A DNA stretch of 64,000 nucleotides. Origin: Datisca glomerata. Lineage: Eukaryota; Streptophyta; Magnoliopsida; Cucurbitales; Datiscaceae. A program made the translations under genes and the position numbers. The DNA is taken from the NCBI GenBank assembly GCA_003255025.1, contig QANY01003900.1, forward strand, positions 2,550,797 through 2,614,796. The letters run 5' to 3'. Shown here piece by piece: positions 60,319-64,000 of this stretch (position 1 is its first letter; the number at the start of each line of letters is the position of its first letter). The notes below the pieces were generated by a model. That model was not told the DNA's origin and did not search any database. It saw only the letters and a list, made by a program, of their open reading frames with translations.

Positions 60319-60830
60319 ATGGCGAATGTGACGGGTCAAATGCCGCTACCACGACTAACGAAGGCGAAGTACGAGAGCTGGAGTATTCAAATGAAAGCTC
60401 TTCTCGACTCTCAAGATGCATGGGAGGTGGTCGAAGAAGGTTTCGAAGAACCAATAAATACCACGGGATATACGGCGGCTCAAAACAAGGTGTTGAAAGA
60501 GGCGCGAGCGAAGGATAAGACATCGTTATACATGTTGTTCCGAGCCGTTGATGAGTCGGGCTTTGAGAAGATTGTCGGTGCAACTACTTCAAAAGAAGCG
60601 TGTGACATTTTAGCAAAAGTGTTCAAAGGAGCCGACCGAGTCAAGCAAGTGCGTCTCCAAACTCATCGTGGCGAGTTAGAGAGCATGAAGATGAAGGAGT
60701 CAGAAAGTGTATTTGACTACATCACGCGTGTACAAGCCGTGGTGAACCACGTTATAATTGTGGTAACGTGGGGCATTTTGCAAAAGATTGTCGAGCCAAT
60801 AAAAAGGTGGAAGAAACAACCAACCTAGTC
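60319..60830 (+). pseudogene. copia gag with internal deletion
   Basis: Starts MANVTGQMPLPRLTKAKYESW, the DUF4219/UBN2-type copia gag, and continues to FDYITRVQAVVNH at about 60750. There the sequence jumps straight to a zinc knuckle read in another frame (YNCGNVGHFAKDC, 60753-60797). About 130-150 residues usually found between are missing, and the first Cys of the knuckle lies at the junction. So Gag cannot be full length. Confidence 0.88.
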
Positions 60831-61163
60831 TTGGAAGACGAAAATGAAGGCCTTCTCTTGATGGCTCAAAATGAAGTCAACATCAATAATGACACTCTGT
60901 GGTACCTCGACTCAGGGGCAAGCAACCATATGTGCGGTCACGAGTACCTATTCAAAGAGATGCAAAAGATTAAAGATGGTCATGTGTCATTTGGAGATGC
61001 ATCAAAGGTGGAGGTCAAAGGCCGATGTACGGTTTGTTACTTACAAAAGGATGGCTTAATAGGGTCAATCCAAGATGTTTATTACGTACCAGACATCAAG
61101 ATCAACATTTTAAGTATGGGGCAACTCACAGAGAAGGGTTACTCGATACTTTTAAAAGACTGA
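60768..61163 (+). pseudogene. copia protease region
   Basis: In this frame the knuckle runs into LWYLDSGASNHMCGH (DSGA active site near 60905-60940) and continues to KINILSMGQLTEKGYSILLKD, where a TGA at 61161-61163 stops it. Family members continue through to integrase. Protease would process the polyprotein. Confidence 0.88.
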
Positions 61164-61189
61164 GTACTACACTTGAAGGATAAGCAAGG

Positions 61190-62160
61190 GCGTCTGGTTG
61201 CTCTAGTCGAGATGGGAAGAAATCGGATGTACAAACTGAATTTGAGAAGCGTGCGAGAAAAGTGTTTGTGAGTCAACATAGAAGACAAGGCGTCGCTGGT
61301 CACCTACATCAAGGTGGTCTAAAAGAGTTAGCAAAGAAGAACATGGTGCACGGGCTGCCGGACATGGACTATGAGGGCAAATTTTGTGAAGAATGTGTGC
61401 TTGGCAAGCAAGCGAGAACCTCGTTTCAAAAGAAGGTAGAATATCGAGCTAAACATACTCTCGAGTTGATTCATACTGACATATGTGGCCCAATCGCCCC
61501 TGAATCTTTCAGTGGTAAAAGGTACTTCATTACCTTTATCGATGATTTCTCACAGAAAACTTGGGTTTATTTTCTGAAAGAAAAATCCAAGGCATTCGAG
61601 ATGTTCAAAAAGTTCAAAGTGATGGTGGAGAAGGCAGCTGGTAGACACATCAAAGCCATACGATCCTATAGAGGTGGCGAGTATACTTCGACGGCTTTCA
61701 TGGAGTATTGCGAGGAGCAAGGCATAAGGAGTTCTAACCGCACCATACTCTCCTCAACAAAACGGTGTGGCCGAGAGGAAGAACCGGACTATTCTCGACA
61801 TGGTTCGATCAATGCTCAAGAGTAAGAAGATGCCGAAGGAATTCTGGACAGAAGCCATGCAATGTTCCATCTATGTACAAAATCGATGTCCACATGTGAA
61901 GTTAGATGATCAAACACCACAAGAGGCATGGAGCGGACAAAAGCCGACGGTTTCTCATCTCAAAGTATTCGGTAGTGTGGCTTATGCACACGTACCGGAT
62001 CAACGAAGAATGAAGCTCGAAGATAAAAGCAAAATGTATATTTTTATTGGGTATGATGAGAAGACAAAAAGGTACAAACTACTCGACCCGATAAGTAAGA
62101 AGGCGATGGTGAGTCGTGATGTGCGAGTAAATGAAGCAAGCGAGTGGGACTGGACAATTC
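61190..62160 (+). pseudogene. copia integrase, catalytic Asp lost
   Basis: The frame from 61262 has HLHQGGLKELAKKNMVHGL, FCEECVLGKQ (part of the zinc finger), HTDICGP with the first Asp, and IRSYRGGEY at about 61660-61680, where the second catalytic Asp (usual SDRGGEF) is Tyr from a GAT-to-TAT change at 61667. A frameshift near 61735 moves the reading to the 61767 frame (MAERKNRTILDMV, with the third residue Glu), then CPHVKLDDQTPQEAW and the GYDEKTKRYKLLDP C-terminal block. It is inactive as read. Confidence 0.9.
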
Positions 62161-62349
62161 GACGGAGGTTATCATCGACGTTGGAGAATCATCAGTCGTT
62201 GCACCAACAAGTATACCAACAAACTCTGAAACTACCGATGATGAAGATGAACCACAACAACCAAAAATGCGAAGTTTGTAAGATTTGTATGATGCGACAA
62301 ATGAGGTACACCTTGTATGTCTTTTGGCAGATGCTGAAAATATCAGCTT

Positions 62350-63872
62350 TGAAGAGGCGGTGCGAGACAAGAAGTGGTAAACTACCATGAATGAGGAGAT
62401 TAAGGCGATTGACAGCAACAACATATGGGAGCTAGCAGAATTGCCGAAAGGCAGTCAGCCTATTGGTGTGAAGTGGGTGTTCAAGAAAAAAGATGAATGC
62501 TCAAGGTGAGATAGAACGGTACAATACGAGACTTGTTGCGAAGGGATACAAGCAAAAGATAGGAATCGGCTATGACGAGGTGTTTGCTCCTGTTGCAAGA
62601 ATGGAGAAAATCCGATTACTCATTTCATAAGCAGCTCAATTCAAATGGAAAATATTTCAAATGTATGTCAAGTTGGCATTCTTGAATGGTGTGCTCGAAG
62701 AAGATGTCTACATCGAACAACCACCCGGGTTCATGAAAATCAGAGAAGAGAAGAAGGTGGTAAAATTGAAGAAGGCACTTTACGGGTTGAAGCAAGCATC
62801 GCGAGCATGGAATACACGTATCGATACATATTTCAAGGAGAACGGGTTCAAGCAATGTCCCTATGAGCATGCCCTTTACGCAAAGAAGAATGGAGGTAAT
62901 GTGTTATTTGTTGCTCTTTATGTTGATGACCTCATTTTTATGGGAAACAATGATGAGATGATAAAAGAGTTTAAGGGTACAATGACATGGGAATTTGAGA
63001 TGACAGATTTGGGCTTGATTAAGTTTTTCCTTGGTTTGGAGGTTAGACAAGTAGAGACGGGTATTTTTGTATCACAGGAGACATATGCAAAAGAGATTTT
63101 GAAGAAGTACAAGATGGCAAATTGCAACCCGGTATCAACACCAATGGAACCAGGTGCAAAACTCTCGAAGTTCGATGGAGGAGAACGTGTCGATGCGAGT
63201 AGATACCGGAGTTTGGTAGGAAGCCTTCGCTATCTCACATGCACAAGGCCGGATCTTTCATTAAGTTTCGGTATTATAAGTCGGTTCATGGAGGAGCCGG
63301 TTTATTCACATTGGAAGGCGGTGAAGCGAATCCTACGGTACATCCAAGGAACGGTGTCACTCGGGTTGTTCTACCCGAAAGCAGAAGATTACAAGTTGGT
63401 TGGCTACTCCGATAGCGATTGGTGCAGAGACATAGATGATCGGAAAAGTACATTGGGATATGTGTTCTTTATGGGAGATACTGCATTTACTTGGCTTTCA
63501 AAGAAGCAACCGATCGTGACGCTCTCGACGTGTGAAGCTGAATATGTGGCAGCATCTTGGTGTGTATGTCATGCGATATGGCTTAGAAATTTGATGAGCA
63601 AGATGGAGCTAAAGCAACTAGCAGCAACTGTGATTCAAGTTGACAACAAATCATCAATTGGGTTGGCAAAGTATCCAGTGAACCATGAAAGAAGCAAACA
63701 CATTGACGTTCGTTTTCACTTTATCCAAAATCATGTGAAGGAAGAAAGTGTGGAATTGGTGCATGTGGCAAGTCAGGATCAAGTTGCGGATATCTTGACA
63801 AAACCGCTACCGAAAGTACTTCTCGATAAATGCAAGAAAATGATTGGCATGACGGACGGTAGATGCATTTAA
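62350..63872 (+). pseudogene. copia reverse transcriptase and RNase H
   Basis: RT begins near 62350 (EEAVRDKKW, then stop; AIDSNNIWELAELPKGSQPI). After a frameshift near 62490 and a stop at 62628, a long frame (62661-63872, 403 codons) carries LNGVLEEDVYIEQPPGF, ALYGLKQASRAWN, the catalytic LYVDDLIFMG, FLGLEVRQ and, in RNase H, YSDSDWCRDIDDRKST, STCEAEYVAAS and VADILTKPLPK. The second half of RT and RNase H are intact. Confidence 0.92.
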
Positions 63873-63888
63873 GTTTATGGGGGAGTTT
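63873..63888 (+). promoter_or_regulatory. copia polypurine tract
   Basis: TTTATGGGGGAGTTTT directly precedes the 3' LTR. The GGGGGAG run is the likely primer. Confidence 0.75.
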
Positions 63889-64000
63889 TGTTGGATAAAC
63901 ATTAAATGTTATGTTTTAGTGGGTTTTTTCAATTAGAAGTTACAATTTAGAAGTTACAATTTAGAAGTTAGTGGAAACATAAAAGGTCAAGAGTCTTTGT
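63889..64000 (+). repeat. copia 3' LTR, partial
   Basis: Starts TGTTGGATAAACATT and matches 60054 onward. It has one additional copy of a 14-base unit (TTACAATTTAGAAG) and is cut by the end of the window. Confidence 0.93.

Larger units (their letters stand above)
60054..64000 (+). mobile_element. Ty1/copia retrotransposon, 3' LTR cut by window edge
   Basis: 5' LTR, primer site, gag, protease, integrase, RT, RNase H, polypurine tract and the start of the 3' LTR occur in copia order. The LTR starts are nearly identical, so insertion is recent, yet gag has an internal deletion and pol several frameshifts. Such a copy needs proteins from a relative to move. Confidence 0.95.

Noticed and set aside
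60278..60583. 101-codon minus-strand ORF over copia gag
   Set aside because: Antisense shadow of the gag frame.

Overview
The window looks like AT-rich nuclear DNA of a eudicot. The evidence is a spliced HOOKLESS1-type acetyltransferase gene, GT-AG introns, long microsatellites and a dense mix of typical plant transposons. I cannot name the species. Only one gene looks intact (HLS1-like, 6759-8009). Almost everything after 10.8 kb is transposon, mostly decayed and often nested. No tRNA, rRNA or CRISPR array was seen.

Layout. 1-6.7 kb: single-copy-looking DNA with two unrecognised exon-like stretches (226-339 minus, 1967-2113 plus), an (AG)n tract and a promoter- or LTR-like stretch. 6.76-8.0 kb: the HLS1-like gene. 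8.8-10.2 kb: first copy of a duplicated segment. 10.8-15.6 kb: decayed chromovirus-like Ty3/gypsy element on the plus strand, itself holding a 2.2-kb LTR-like insertion with target duplication (11724-13947). The second copy of the 8.8-kb segment is in three pieces (15.9-16.05, 30.38-30.69 and 38.6-39.3 kb), split by a 14.3-kb Mutator-like block and a 7.9-kb LINE. The unbroken first copy shows both empty sites, so both insertions can be placed closely.

The Mutator-like block (16.05-30.38 kb) is the most unusual part. It carries a decayed Ulp1-type SUMO-protease gene (plus), a FAR1/MuDR-type transposase with SWIM finger (minus), a large palindrome, a plant mobile domain (PMD) gene (minus), and a second palindrome built of about 100-bp repeats. 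The LINE (30.69-38.6 kb) was later hit by a hAT element, a short insert with a plastid ycf2-like stretch, and a small hAT-type MITE.

43.2-58.76 kb is one Ty3/gypsy element of Tat/Ogre type in reverse orientation, bounded by LTRs and a 5-bp target duplication (CAAGT/TAAGT). It has an extra ORF upstream of gag, then gag, protease, G-patch, RT, RNase H and integrase, a 72-bp tandem array after pol, and a polypurine tract. Its RT region has an internal 723-bp duplication. 58.8-59.2 kb holds transposon-tip-like repeats. From 60.05 kb to the window end is a young but defective Ty1/copia element on the plus strand, whose 3' LTR runs off the window.

The transposon genes contain stops or frameshifts, so the window is best read as a record of nested insertions beside one working gene. 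The best candidate for something little described is the combination of Ulp1 protease, MURA and PMD genes in one insertion, and the two motif-rich palindromes within it.
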